Assembly (NCBI GenBank): GCA_020650975.1
Contig: JAIPMN010000532.1
Span: 1-64,000 of the forward strand
DNA: 64,000 nucleotides
Reading direction: 5' to 3'
From: Apostichopus californicus
Lineage: Eukaryota > Echinodermata > Holothuroidea > Aspidochirotida > Stichopodidae
Shown: positions 48,701-59,725 of the stretch, in pieces
How the letters are laid out: every line of letters begins with the position of its first letter
How positions within the stretch are numbered: the stretch's first letter is position 1
Program-made: the position numbers and the translations under genes
Notes under the pieces: generated by a model
Database searches by the model: none
What the model saw: the letters and a program-made list of their open reading frames with translations, nothing else
What the model was told of the DNA's origin: nothing

Positions 48701-51700
48701 AAAATGTGTTTGCAGGTTGGTCAGTGAGCACCACAGGCATATCGAGGGTCGAAGCCTGTAGGCAAACTATCTAAGTGTAGGGTTGGCGCGAAGCTTACAA
48801 GAAAATTTTGGCCGAAAATGCCTCCCAGATCGCTGGAAATAGCACTTCCCAGGCCTTGGAAGTTGCATCTTAGCATTTTCTATTGGAAATTACTAGCGAT
48901 ATCATAAAAAAAAATATGCGCAAGGGGGGAGCGGTTGCCCCCTTTGCCCCCCCTCCCTTGGCTATGTGCCTGGTGAGCACTAAGCAAAAAGAGAAGGTGG
49001 GTTGAAAATTTCCCAAAGTAAAATATTTAAAAAAAAATTCAAGTCTCTCTTTAATTCAGCGACTTTATCTTTATCAGGTTTTCTTCCCGCTACCGGACTG
49101 CAACTCTGTTATGAAAACAATAAATATCTGGGAGAAAATAAACAAAATATCGATCCCGTCTGAATTTGACTTCTTCTACTACAAACTGTGTGATCAGTTT
49201 GTAACTTTATCTATGAAGAAATCTCTGAGTCAAATTATGAGTCAATATTATATTATGGAGTGTTAGCTCAGTGGTTAACACCGGTGCTTTCCAATCATAA
49301 TGTCCCCGGTTTGAGTCACTCCAAGATTAATGTATGTTGTCCAGTTACAGAGTTGTTGACAATTGACGATTCATCATCATGGACGTTAAATATAAATGTA
49401 AGAGACTGACTTCGGTCAGCTTGCGGCTTTGATGAGCCGCCAATGAGGCTTCTTCGCGAGTTCCTGCTTGCAGGAGGATCTAAAGATACATACAAATTCA
49501 TTACACTGTTTAGTCAGAGGAATGAAAAATAAAACAAATTAATAGGCTTACTTTTCTTGTTCTATAACATGTTGCACTCTCGGCATCATCTGTTCCAGAG
49601 CCAATGGACCAAACCTGAATCTCGTACATCTGGACTGGAGCGCAGGGATGATTTTGGACAGGTAATTACAAATGAAACAAAATCTGGTGTTTTCTGTGAA
49701 TTTTTCAACAACTGAGGAAAGAGAGAAGAAAGCAGGTGCAATATTTACTCTTAATTATATCTTAATAAACTTAATCTTAAGTAATCTTAAATTATCTTAA
49801 TCTAAAAAAATCTTAAATATCTTAGCAATTTCAAACATTTTCAATCTCAATTTTGAAAATAAAGAAAGGGGTGGGGGGGGGGGAGAGGGAAAACAGGGTG
49901 ACCAAATAAAAGAAATTGGTTGTCTTAACGTGTACTTTCTCACCACTGAAAATTAGCGAGATCTTTCTGTGATATCATAAATTTGGAATATAAATTTAAC
50001 AACCATCTATATTAATTGATTTTGATGTGATGTTTAATTTGGGTAGCTTTTTGCTTTTCAACTCAAACAGTGAAGCATTCGCGCAGATCAGAAACACTGT
50101 TTCTATAGCAATCTGACTGTTAACTTCCTGCCTGTCACAGAGTTGGTTTGTTTTATTAAGTCTTGATAAATGTGTGTGAAATGTTACTAAGGAACAATCA
50201 GTCAATTTGCAATCAATTGCAATCAACTTGAACAATGTTATCAATTAAATTATCGATTGCCAGATGGTAGATTTTGGTTACTGTAGCCCATAGAAATTTA
50301 TGGGTTGTGACTTGCATACAGAAATGACAAAGTGGGTTGCTAAGGAACAAAGTTTGGGAGGCAGGGGTCTGGCAGGGGGTCTTATTTTAGACATTTGCAA
50401 TCTTAATCATATTTCCGATAAATACCTGGTGGATTTGGTAAGGATATCCCTCAAACGCCACTCAAGAACTTAATGGCTACTTTAAAATAATTGAGACAGT
50501 TTCTTTGGCCTCTTTTCTTCACTGCAAATCTGCTTAGAGCTTGAAACAACAATTTAATTTTTTTTTCAATTTAAATAATCAATACTGTCATTTGTTAAAA
50601 AACTTTTAAAAATCATAAACAAGATATAAACTTGATAAAGTTTGTACAAAATATGGCTGGAATGAACTTGTACCAGCTACTTTAACAATTACGGGAAAGA
50701 ACCTCAACAAAAAAAAGGGGGGGGGGAGGGTGGGGCTGAGGAAATGAAACAATGAGACACGACAAATTGGAACATTTACGAACCTCTTCGCAAAGCGTTC
50801 TGGGCATCGTTTGTCATCGCATCGGCTTCATCGAGTATAACCAGCTTGAAGCCACTTCTGAAGATGGTACGAGTGCTTGCAAAACTTAACACTGCGCCTC
50901 GAACGACGTCTATGCCTCGATCATCAGATGCATTCAACTGATGAGTGAAGATAATACATGATAAGTTACGTTAACTTAACTACGGTGAGATATATTAAAG
51001 AAGATGCAAGATTCTTTGTCATCCTTCTAAAATTTTGTTTAAAATTTATTTATGCGTGACTTAATTTTTTCAACCCATAGTCAGGTTCACAAACTGACAG
51101 GTGGCCAAAAGATAAACCTTACAAAATTACCCTCAGATGTATCACAAATTTGAAGACCAGTTTGGAATATTTGTGTGTGTGTGGAATATCGATACTAAAC
51201 TGTTAACCTTATCCTTCAGGTGCATTAAGCTGAAGATGGAAATGTTCTCACTGTGTAAATACCGGGGACTTCATATTGTACATGGTTCATGCACTCTCCG
51301 AGTAACGATATTGCTTATTTACCGGAGTGTGTGTTACGCCCAATGTAATTTACTAACTTATCGAGGGCACGGACACTGTCTAAAACAATACCTTATCCTG
51401 ACAGTAGATTCTTACTTCGTTGGCATCCGTGGTTGCGCAAGCTCAGTTGATAAGTCAGCAGAATCAAGGTCGGACAAACATTGACCATTCTAGCGGACCA
51501 AATAATTACCACTTACAGATTGTTTCAGAAATTACTAGTGTTGTGCCGATATCGCTAATATCAGTTCTGGCCGATATCCGATATTTCTAAACAGCCAGAA
51601 TGGAGGTCAATTTGTACTTCAAGACATGAATTAATACATAAAGTATCAAACTTATAATCGGCTATCAAGCCATTCGTAAGCTATTTTCATTTGCACAACT

Positions 51701-54700
51701 CACACAAAAGGTAACCACTTCTACAACTCTCATTTCCGGAAGCCCGTTAGTAAATAAGAAAAATATGTGCATATACTATAACGCTAATCTTAACCTTTAA
51801 CCTCTTTTTAAATGAACGATCATATTCCCCAACAAGTTGATATGCATGAAACTGTGTGCTAGCATTTCTGTTTTGGAAAAACACAAGCTTATCCTTCCCT
51901 TTACTTCTGTTGTATGATTCGTTACTCTGTTTGACCAACTAAGTTCAACACTTAGGTTGCAAGTCTGATACAAACTGTTGTCAAATGTAGCCATGAATTC
52001 TAGCAAAAATGTTAAAAGATGACCTCGTGCGATGAATAAAACTGATTTCATATAGAAAAGACGTTAGCGTATTCTGTAACCTAGTATCCTGGCTAAGAAT
52101 TTTTACTACCCCTTGTGTTTACCAGAACCAAAACGAATCTTTTCTTCAATTTTAGTTATATTCTCAGCGGAGCCTCAGAAGCACTGTGCAAGTTAGTGTG
52201 ATAGGCTACTAGCTATATACATATATAGTTTTATCAATATTTTTCAATGTCATAAGTTACTTCTTACATTGCATTTTCTGTAGGCCTGAATATGCCATGT
52301 TAACTACTTTGAGTTGTGCCAAAAGTTTCTTGCCAAGATTATTTACAAGAGCAAACCATGTGTCAGGGGTATGCTCAATGCTAAATTATGTTGTGTTCAC
52401 TGCCAAGTTTAAAAAGAAACAATTACAAAATAAATTGTAGAATGCTTTTTGTTAATATCTTACTCGTTGCAATACTTATTAATCAAACAGGATAGTCCAG
52501 ACGTCTTTCAAATTAATGATAGATATCCCCCCAGCCCCTCCAAAAAAACAAAACAACACTGCACCAAAGTATATCTGATTTTACAGGTTGAGAGGAAATG
52601 GCATTTGAAACTTCCCACAATCACCCAATAGTTTTAATTAATCCAAACCTGCTTGTGACCTCTGGACTGTTCTTTTAAATGTCCCGAGCAGTATAGCAAG
52701 GTCAAACCAAGCTGGTTCACAGTAGCATCAACATTACAGTTCGTTTACACAGAGCCTAGGTTCTCCGCCATTTGCCATCCATCATCCATGGACCACTAGG
52801 GACAACGAACCAGTGTTCACGGACCCACCCACCAACACACATAGGGAGTACCATCAACGTGCTCACAACCCCTCTGGTGTTTAATCATACAAGGGACTAA
52901 ATAGCATTGCTTTATAACTGTCTATCCTCTAAATCAGGGGTAGGCAACCTTTTTGAATGAATAGGCCAGATATATGGAGTGAAAAATTGACTGGGCCGAA
53001 CCTAACCAACGACCTGCTGTTGATTTCAAACCTTTGATTCCGAGGACTTTCAAACAATAGGTGTGTGTACCTAATCTGTATTCACAAAAACATGTCAATA
53101 CAGTACAGTTGATAATTAATGGGGATAATAGGCCTAACTGACAGCATCATTAGTGCCAATAAATTCTAAGCAGCTAGCTCGTTCTTTGTGCTACTGTAAA
53201 ATAGATTGAATTTTTTCTTTTTCTTGAGACATCTCACAGGCTGCAAAAAAGTCACTGGCGGGCCGCATGTGGCCCACGGGCCGTAGGTTGCCCACCCCAG
53301 CTCTAAATCTAACACAAAAGTTTTTGCCTACAGTCATCTTCTCAAAAAGATGTTGTCCCAGGAACGACCAGCAAACTCGATAAGAAAGATCTGTCCCCCA
53401 TGCGTGTTCAGGCACTGTAATACTTTACCTCCAAAACCATGGAATTAAACTCCTTCGGTGAGTAGAGCTGCCTTGCGCAGGCCAGAATCGTGGAGGTCTT
53501 CCCCGTTCCAGGTGGTCCGTAGAAGAGCAAATGGGGCAGACGGTCATCTTCGATGAACCTTTTGACTGAAGATAGTTTACAAAAGAAAAAGCACTAGTAA
53601 AAGTGTTCATTCGATTTCCTTTATCTTCCAAATGGTATTGTATCAGACAATAACAATATTAATATTGATAACATTGATAAAAAGAACCAGAATGCAAAAA
53701 TCCATTGTGGTTTCGATGATGTAACATGAGCAGTTTTCTTCATGAATCTGACATAATGTATAGTGAGGGTGTTCATGTTTACAAGGGTTTCACGATTTGA
53801 CCTCTGATGACCCCAAATGACCTCCATCAAAAACAATAGGCTTCTTTAACTCAATGTGGTACTTCTACACACTAACTTAGAGGTTGGCCCAAACTTCCAG
53901 TATTGAGATATCGTGATAACAAGGTTTTCACAATTTGACCCCTGGTGACCCCAAATGACCTTTCACCTCCACCAAAAATAATAGGCTTCTTGTTCTCAAT
54001 GTGGTACTTCGACACACTGAAGTGGAATTGGTGTTGGGCCATCTGAAGTGTCTTCTTTGTGAGAAAATTGAGGAACATATGTTTAAATTTTCAACCCCAA
54101 GTTGTTGTCTATGGGGTACCATAAGCAAACAATGGAAGACATTATGTCACAATGGACTTTATTGCTTTCGCTGTTGGTTCGCAAATCGCAATTAGCCAAT
54201 CGTGGATGAACCGTCTGCTTTTCAAAGCTTTTTCGAGTACATCTCGTGGAGTTGGTCTCGCTAAAATCAGCATTTTAAAACATGCGTTTAATGGACCTCC
54301 CTGTGTACGTGACTTTCGTCGAGCTGCATTGTTCAAACGAGAAAACACGCGCATCGAGGCGTCTCCAGTATAAACTAGGATGAACCCTTTCGAAAGCAGA
54401 TGAAATTTTGCATTCGACTTTCAGCATCGCCTTGACAAATAGGCACTAAAGGGCCAAAACCCTTGACACTGTTCATGCTTGACATTCATTAGCTATGTGA
54501 AACATGTTAAAACCATGTTTTCCCCAAATGGTTTTAATGTTCCTTTCAAGAAGCTGATTTATTTGAACAGTCTGTCTGCTAGACTTGATAGTTCAGCCAC
54601 TCTGACGCATGAATTAGCGGTTAATCCTAAATTAACATAAGACCTGTACTCATGGATGTTGTTGTTAATAGTGTCACAAATCATATTCACCTGTTCATCT

Positions 54701-57358
54701 TTTATTTAGCGTTTTAATCGTATGATCCAATCAAATTGCCTGTTTTTTTTATCTTTCTCAAAACCTTGAAAGTCTAGAGGATCTACAAAAGCTGTGCAGA
54801 AATTTGTCAATTTAATGGAGAATATATATAGGGCTGACTCTGAATGTCACAACATGAAGAACATGACGATAACATACGGAATACTACGCACATACTGGGA
54901 AGCAAAAGCTTGGTACACATAAATTTGTTGGAAAAACAGTCTTTGAAACAGTTATTACAGTCGATACACAAACACTTTCATTTGTTGAATACTTTGATTC
55001 CCAAACAAGTGAGCTGCCCTATTTGCTTAATAACTGTTCTTGAAGGATGATTTTACGTACACAATTATTTTTGATATGTTATGGACCATGAAAAAAAACA
55101 CTACTAGAAGGTTGTATTTGCTGTATTTCTACAACACTTTTAGTTTTCAGGAATGACCCTTTAAACAGCTGAGGTTCAACAATTAAAGTGACTGAATTAT
55201 GTAGTCTAATATGTACAAATGCTATTAGGCCAGTTCCTCAGAAGCAACACATACAACCTGAAGGGAAAACATATGACTTTTAAAGGCCAAAAATGACATG
55301 TTTACGAGGTAGTATAAATATGTCAAGGACAATGATTTTTGAATGTCAAGTCAACGGTGCTCCGTTCTTAACATGAAATTAAATGAAAAAGGGTTTTTCA
55401 TCAATAAGGTTCTTTAGAGAAAGAATTTAACAATGTCTTAACATTTACATTTAAGCCTGCACTAAGGAACTGACATCATCACCAGTTTAGCCTTAAAGGA
55501 GCATGCCAGATTCTTTTTAAAAAGTGAATATCTTCAAAACCAGGATATCTGTAAGAAAATAACCAGCACTCAATTTCTTCTTTTTTCTTAGAGTAATATA
55601 ATTGAAGACTAAAATTCTGCTCCAGGTAAAATATAATGGACTCATATTTCTCAATGTTGGGTTTCCATCTTTAAACTAGATCATGGGTAAAACTTGTTAC
55701 CTTGATTTCATGCCATTCTCATTGCCAGGAAAAAATCATTACACTTGTGTTGAGCAATTTGCTGGGTAAGCTGGTAGTTTGCTCCAGTTATAAAGTGTGA
55801 TTAATCTTGCATTAATCACACTTTATAACTGGAGCAAACTACCAGCTTACCCAGCAAATAGCTCAACCAAAGTGTAATGGTTTTTATTCCTCTTTTCTGA
55901 AGTTTCTGGCTCTTTTTTCCAGACAATGTTCCTCTCTGGCCTTGGTAGAAAATTAATTGAGAACACCTACCCTTTTGTGTGCAAACCCGAACAGAGTGTT
56001 CAACACATCAATGAAATAACTAAACTTATGCTGTTAAAATAAGGATACTCCTTGCTCTCCATTCAAAATTGTATTTTCAAGATACAATTCTGTACAGATT
56101 AGGTACGCCAGTATAGTGATGGAAGGATATTTGTAAAGTTTGGATGCAGTTTTTACTTAACCTTTCGGTCAGTGTGTCGAGACATGTCCTCTTACTTTCT
56201 TGTCTTTAATGTAAGCCCCCCTGGGGGAGGGGGGGCTTCTAAAATATTTTGAAAAAACTGAAATTTATTTTCCTTTCATATAAAAAATATTCATACTTAC
56301 TCGTACTGATGATTTCTTTGTGTGATATGAGGTCACTTAAATTTTGAGGTCTGTACTTCTCAACCCTGGCAAAGAAAAGCAAAACGGTCAGAGGCAGTGG
56401 ACAGTTTAACATTGTTACGTAACCATGACGATCACTGCCTTACAGTAATACCTGTACCCTCTTTTATTCTGATACCTGGATTATCTGGATCCGAAATCCA
56501 ATCATCCAAAATGTCTTTATTTTAAATGATGCTACTTATGAACTTTTGAAGTAAAATTGAGTTTTTACGTAAATTTGATTATTTCAGTTGGAAATTGCTC
56601 AAACACATAAAAGATGAAAAGCCCAAGCAAGTTTACAGTACTGTGTTTTTTTTTACATAAAGTGACAAATTGTGCCATTTCAGTTCTACTGTAAAATATA
56701 TTAAACTACACTGCAGTACAGGAAACTGTGTTTATTTCAATAATTATTTGTAGTGAACAGACTTGACAAACTTCTTTATTAAGAAAGACTTTCATTGCTT
56801 CTCAGATGATTTGCAGAGCAACATACTTTACAAGACTTTAGCGTTAATGTATTGTTTAGACCGGTTAATGTGCCTATAACACCCTATATAAGGAAAAATT
56901 AGGGAGGGGGGGGGGAGGGTGGGCAGAGGGGTACAAAGAAGGAAGTAATAGGAAGAACTTTTCATAACAATGTAGTTAGAAATAGCAAACACATTACTGG
57001 CTTGCAGGAGATTTGAAACAATGATCCTAAGAAATACAAACCTTGCGCTATCTAACTGAGCTACCCAGTCCTAAGCTGGTGAAAAACCAATGTTTTGCCA
57101 GTCAGAAGCCACAGTACCCTGCATACAATGTCAGTTAGGATGGACATGCTGTGTTACCGCATAAAACCAAGAAAGGGGAGAGGAAAGGGACTTCCGGAGA
57201 TAATTTGCCTTCTTGCATAAAAATGGCTATTGTTCTTTCTAAATGTGTTTGTAACCTCAATTTTTTTTCTATCGTTTGCTAGAACAAGTAGTTATTGTCT
57301 AGACGATGCCTAGAGGGTTTGCTTACCACGGTAGGTTGACTTCATCTCCACTTCCCAT
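45681..57358 (-). CDS. RFC5: Replication factor C subunit 5 (complete)
   Basis: Ten coding exons on the minus strand, total 990 bp, 329 aa plus stop (human RFC5 is 340 aa). They are 57358-57327, 56365-56301, 53565-53429, 50937-50784, 49711-49552, 48676-48595, 47218-47089, 46620-46543, 45977-45923 and 45777-45681. All introns are GT-AG and all phases agree. RFC5 is an AAA+ subunit of the RFC clamp loader that loads PCNA onto primed DNA, and of alternative loaders in checkpoint and cohesion. Visible motifs: NLPWVEKYRPQ at 8-18, Walker A GPPGTGKT at 49-56, [14 protein letters not shown] at 79-92, Walker B LDEAD at 113-117, and the SRC arginine-finger motif at 156-158 in [13 protein letters not shown]. 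The C-terminal collar region follows ([53 protein letters not shown]). Start and stop match the family. Nothing is missing. Confidence 0.97.
45923..45977 (-). CDS. RFC5: RFC5 coding exon 9
   Basis: 55 bp, acceptor tcttcag, donor gtgagt. Encodes [17 protein letters not shown]. Confidence 0.95.
46543..46620 (-). CDS. RFC5: RFC5 coding exon 8
   Basis: 78 bp, acceptor ctgttag, donor gtgagt. Encodes [20 protein letters not shown] and TYVHR. Confidence 0.93.
46886..46935. repeat. Short tandem GGTACTCATGCTGT repeat
   Basis: A 14-bp unit, TGGTACTCATGCTG, repeated about three and a half times in RFC5 intron 7, the last copy shortened. Confidence 0.75.
47089..47218 (-). CDS. RFC5: RFC5 coding exon 7
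   Basis: 130 bp, acceptor ctgtag. Encodes [20 protein letters not shown] and NENFTTAYN. The donor gtatcc is weak; joining there keeps both the frame and the family's length. Confidence 0.92.
47507..47912. mobile_element. TA-flanked MITE with AAGGCCCGGTCACACTA ends
   Basis: 406 bp in RFC5 intron 6. The terminal repeats AAGGCCCGGTCACACTA are perfect for 17 bp and continue imperfectly. Both sides are bounded by TA. The interior has repeated ATCGGATA/TATCCGAT motifs, including an 18-bp palindrome at 47707-47724. A TA duplication fits Tc1/mariner-like or related superfamilies. No transposase is present. Confidence 0.85.
48595..48676 (-). CDS. RFC5: RFC5 coding exon 6
   Basis: 82 bp, acceptor ttcgcag, donor gtaaaa. 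Encodes [19 protein letters not shown] and RKALNILQ (sensor 2 region). Confidence 0.95.
49258..49495 (+). mobile_element. tRNA-derived SINE, family B, full-length copy
   Basis: The tRNA-like head has A box TAGCTCAGTGG (near 49264) and B-box-like GGTTTGAGTCACTCC (near 49308). The same body as the copy at 7738 follows, ending GAGGATCTAA and a short ACAT tail. It lies in RFC5 intron 5, antisense to the gene, ending about 55 bp from exon 5. Confidence 0.87.
49552..49711 (-). CDS. RFC5: RFC5 coding exon 5
   Basis: 160 bp, acceptor tcctcag, donor gtaagc. Encodes [19 protein letters not shown] and the SRC motif. Confidence 0.96.
49712..50783. other. RFC5 intron 4
   Basis: Contains an ATCTTAAT-rich stretch near 49745-49825 and G-runs at 49873 and 50718. 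Nothing else was recognised. Confidence 0.8.
50784..50937 (-). CDS. RFC5: RFC5 coding exon 4 (Walker B)
   Basis: 154 bp, acceptor tcatcag. Carries [10 protein letters not shown] and [10 protein letters not shown]. The donor gttcgt is weak, yet the phase joins correctly to exon 5. Confidence 0.95.
50938..53428. other. RFC5 intron 3
   Basis: Apart from the hAT MITE at 52935 it is unique-looking DNA. A 115-codon plus-strand frame at 51137-51484 shows no family resemblance. Confidence 0.8.
52935..53300. mobile_element. hAT-type MITE, copy 2
   Basis: Same family and same orientation as the copy at 3883. It is bounded by a perfect 8-bp duplication CTCTAAAT (52927-52934 and 53301-53308). The last two bases of the right end (CCCCAG instead of CCCCTG) differ from the consensus terminus. 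It lies in RFC5 intron 3, about 130 bp from exon 3. Confidence 0.9.
53429..53565 (-). CDS. RFC5: RFC5 coding exon 3 (Walker A)
   Basis: 137 bp, acceptor cttcag, donor gtaaag. Carries [18 protein letters not shown] and ends at NSMVLE. Confidence 0.97.
53790..54018. repeat. Two-unit tandem repeat, period about 138 bp
   Basis: Two blocks (about 53790-53873 and 53928-54018) share TGACCCCAAATGACCT, TCAnCnTCCA and AATAGGCTTCTT, TCAATGTGGTACTTC. It is in RFC5 intron 2. Similar ATGACCCCAAATGACC-type repeats are familiar from marine invertebrate genomes, but the source element is not identified. Confidence 0.65.
55731..55885. repeat. Long near-perfect hairpin (fold-back) in RFC5 intron 2
   Basis: The arms 55749-55805 and 55811-55867 are 57 bp each with one mismatch and a 5-nt loop (CTTGC). 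Pairing continues with few mismatches to 55731 and 55885, giving about 75-bp arms. It would be transcribed as part of RFC5 pre-mRNA. No duplicated flanking target site is obvious. Confidence 0.93.
56301..56365 (-). CDS. RFC5: RFC5 coding exon 2
   Basis: 65 bp, acceptor ttgccag, donor gtaagt. Encodes [20 protein letters not shown], the RFC box I region. Confidence 0.95.
56997..57073 (-). repeat. tRNA-like sequence (decayed), RFC5 intron 1
   Basis: On the minus strand, GACTGGGTAGCTCAGTTAGA followed by TAGCGC is a classic tRNA 5' half with an A box. It is followed by a B-box remnant GTTTCAAATCTCC and a 3' end CCAG that can pair with CTGG of the 5' end. Arms are mismatched. It is a SINE head or tRNA pseudogene. 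Confidence 0.5.
57327..57358 (-). CDS. RFC5: RFC5 coding exon 1
   Basis: 32 bp. It encodes [10 protein letters not shown] and the first two bases of Trp, with donor gtaagc. The N-terminus is shorter than human by about ten residues. Confidence 0.92.
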
Positions 57359-57359
57359 T

Positions 57360-58065
57360 TCAAAGCAAGATTTCTTCGGAGGTAGAAGCCAAAAAATAAA
57401 TAATAAGATCTTCTACAAACGTCTGTATAACTCCCTCAGATATGGCTGCTGTTCCTGCGTATGAAATGGTTGACAATTAAAGATTGTCATATTTATATGA
57501 GCAATCATGCAGAGAATTAATTCAATGCCTCTTTTAAAGGACAGTCCAGGTGAAAATGTATTTTTAACGGATGAAAGAGGAATTTATTCTTCGCATTCTA
57601 GTAAAGCTTGCATCTAATTTCTATGTACATACTGTTTTCCAGCAAATAAAAAAGAGAAAAAAACATTTTTGCTGTCAGTGTGCAACTATCACGTCTCAAC
57701 TGTTTTAAGTTCAAATTCTTGTCCTTATGAGAGTTATGGCCCCCTCAAAGGTTGAAGCAACATGACTTTTGCTTCTTTGAGAATACTGCTCTTCTGGAAC
57801 TTCATGACTTTGAAAGCTGCAAACATTTTAGCAAAAGCTGGTACCTACAATTTACAAACATTGATATAACTTCTTTCACCTTTTGTTAGCATTGGTTTCC
57901 AATAATTTAGTAAAAAAAAACAATGATGAATTAACAAATTTCAAGATAATACAACACAAAATATGGGTTTTTATGAGATGTATGTTTGTTTGATCATTTC
58001 TGGCAGAGTCCTGCCTGACTATATAGAAACACATTAGTGGTCAAATGAGAGGTTATGAGGGTGTT
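57360..58065. other. RFC5 5' flank
   Basis: Should hold the RFC5 5' UTR and promoter. No TATA box, CpG island or clear factor site stands out, and an upstream non-coding exon is possible. AAAGGACAGTCCAGG at 57536 looks like one end of a MITE, but no matching end was found nearby. Confidence 0.5.
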
Positions 58066-58836
58066 ACTAAAACGAATGACAATTGCGTCACACATAACGA
58101 ATGACAATATGCTGTACACACTAAAAAAATGCGTTAACTAAAACGAATGACAGTGAAAGACAGCACAGACATTTGCTTCAACCGGATATCACAGTTCAGA
58201 CTTCGTGGGTATATTAAAGCCACGCAAACCGAGTGGACGCGAAGTGCGTGGCTTACAGATCTAGTAAAGTACGGACAAGATACAAACGCACCTTATAGTA
58301 AGCGAAATTGTAAGTCTGATTTTAAAAAGTAAATTTAACGTCATTTTTCCGATATTAATTTTTCGAACTGCAGCCAAACGTTCCTAGAAAGTTTTCGAGA
58401 AAATAGTCGTTGCTACTACAATTTTATACTTTAATAGTACGATATCATAGCATTTTCCACCCAAATTAGTCGTGAATATATCAGTTTCAAACATACCAAT
58501 TAGCCAGCACCTAACAATTACTTCAGTTATCTTTCTATATAAATCTACAGAGGTAAATGTCAAAAGCACAGCACTCAAGCGCATTCTCACGCAAAAACTT
58601 TCCCAGTGGTTTCTATCCGTAAATTACACCAAAACCCTAAAACCACGTAACATGCGATTTTCCTCAAATCATTTTTGCGCAGAAAACCAATATAACCGCA
58701 TTTACTCCACTCCGTTAAACATTCTATCTCTTCTCACCACCGTCCTTCGTTGTCATTTGTTGTCATTCGTTGTCATTCGCGAATGATAATTAACCCTGTA
58801 CAAAGTCAATTGTCATTCGCTGTCATTCGTTTTAGT
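58066..58836. mobile_element. Unclassified DNA element with AACGAATGACA boxes
   Basis: The ends are inverted copies of ACTAAAACGAATGACA (16 bp, perfect). Inside them the CGAATGACA motif recurs three times in forward orientation at the left (to about 58152) and five times in reverse at the right (58745-58830), one copy read through a CATTCGCGAATG palindrome. A target duplication is not clear. The interior has no recognisable transposase. It is upstream of RFC5. Confidence 0.65.
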
Positions 58837-59046
58837 TTGTCCCGGTTATGATGCTGATATAGACTTCATTTAATACCAATGATGTATATCTTCAGTTTAC
58901 ATGCACATGTTCTTTTTAAAGTAAGGTCTTGTTGTACTACAGGATGATAAGCTTAACATGTACACACCACTATCTGTTCAGTGCTGTAGTACAAGTCTGT
59001 AGGCCTTAAGTAAGGTCTTAATGTAGGCCCAGACATGTCATCTATA

Positions 59047-59725
59047 TAGGGTTACCATTTTTCTTTGAGCTGAAAGTGGGACTGATCTGGGGGAGCGGTC
59101 TAATGGGAGGGGGTGTCCCCCTTCCCTTTACAAAAATTTTGATTTAGGGACCTACCTAGAAGCCAAATGGTGCAATATTTAAGGCTGATTTCACTAGTTT
59201 TGTTTGCCTAATATGTGGCCTATTTCAGAAATGTAATTCATGCTATTTCTGGTTTGCACCACATTTACTCCATGCGGACTGGTGATAAAATAAATGCCAT
59301 GGTTGCACAACTACATCATCATGAAAAATATCCAAAAATGAACAGCACATCTCAAACTCAGTTCAGTCATGAATATTTGTCCCCGCCACTAATCTACTTG
59401 AGGAGTCCCGGATTCTTCAACAGGTATGAGTGAAGAACATTGAACGTCCCACGTCAGTAACGATACTCAATTCTATCGCAACGACGCACGTGGATTCGTA
59501 TTCCCGCACACTACAGGGTTACCATACTGAGTCGTCGTCTGCTACAGCAGCTAACGAGCTGTTTATGTACACATAACTTGGCGATTGCGAGTCTGATCCG
59601 AAAAACTTGTACTGCGTATATTCGTTTCCAGGAAAATCGGGACAATTTGTCTTACCGGCCGGGACGCTCACTTTTCCTTTCAAAAACGGGACAATCCCGA
59701 TTAATCGGGACAGATGGTAACCCTA
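59047..59725. mobile_element. hAT-like element with TAGGGTTACCAT ends
   Basis: 679 bp between TAGGGTTACCAT and ATGGTAACCCTA. The 8-bp flanks CATCTATA and CATCTAAA differ at one position, consistent with a hAT-type target duplication. A second left-end-like motif, CAGGGTTACCATAC, lies inside at 59514. No transposase was recognised. Confidence 0.7.

Larger units (their letters stand above)
53566..56300. other. RFC5 intron 2
   Basis: Holds the 138-bp tandem pair and the long hairpin. A segment at 54140-54375 is open on both strands but resembles no family I know. Confidence 0.8.

Noticed and set aside
54140-54375. Region open on both strands in RFC5 intron 2
   Set aside because: No recognisable protein on either strand and no plausible splice sites; may be an unknown repeat.
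57536-57551. MITE end AAAGGACAGTCCAGG
   Set aside because: No inverted partner or target duplication could be found near enough to define an element.
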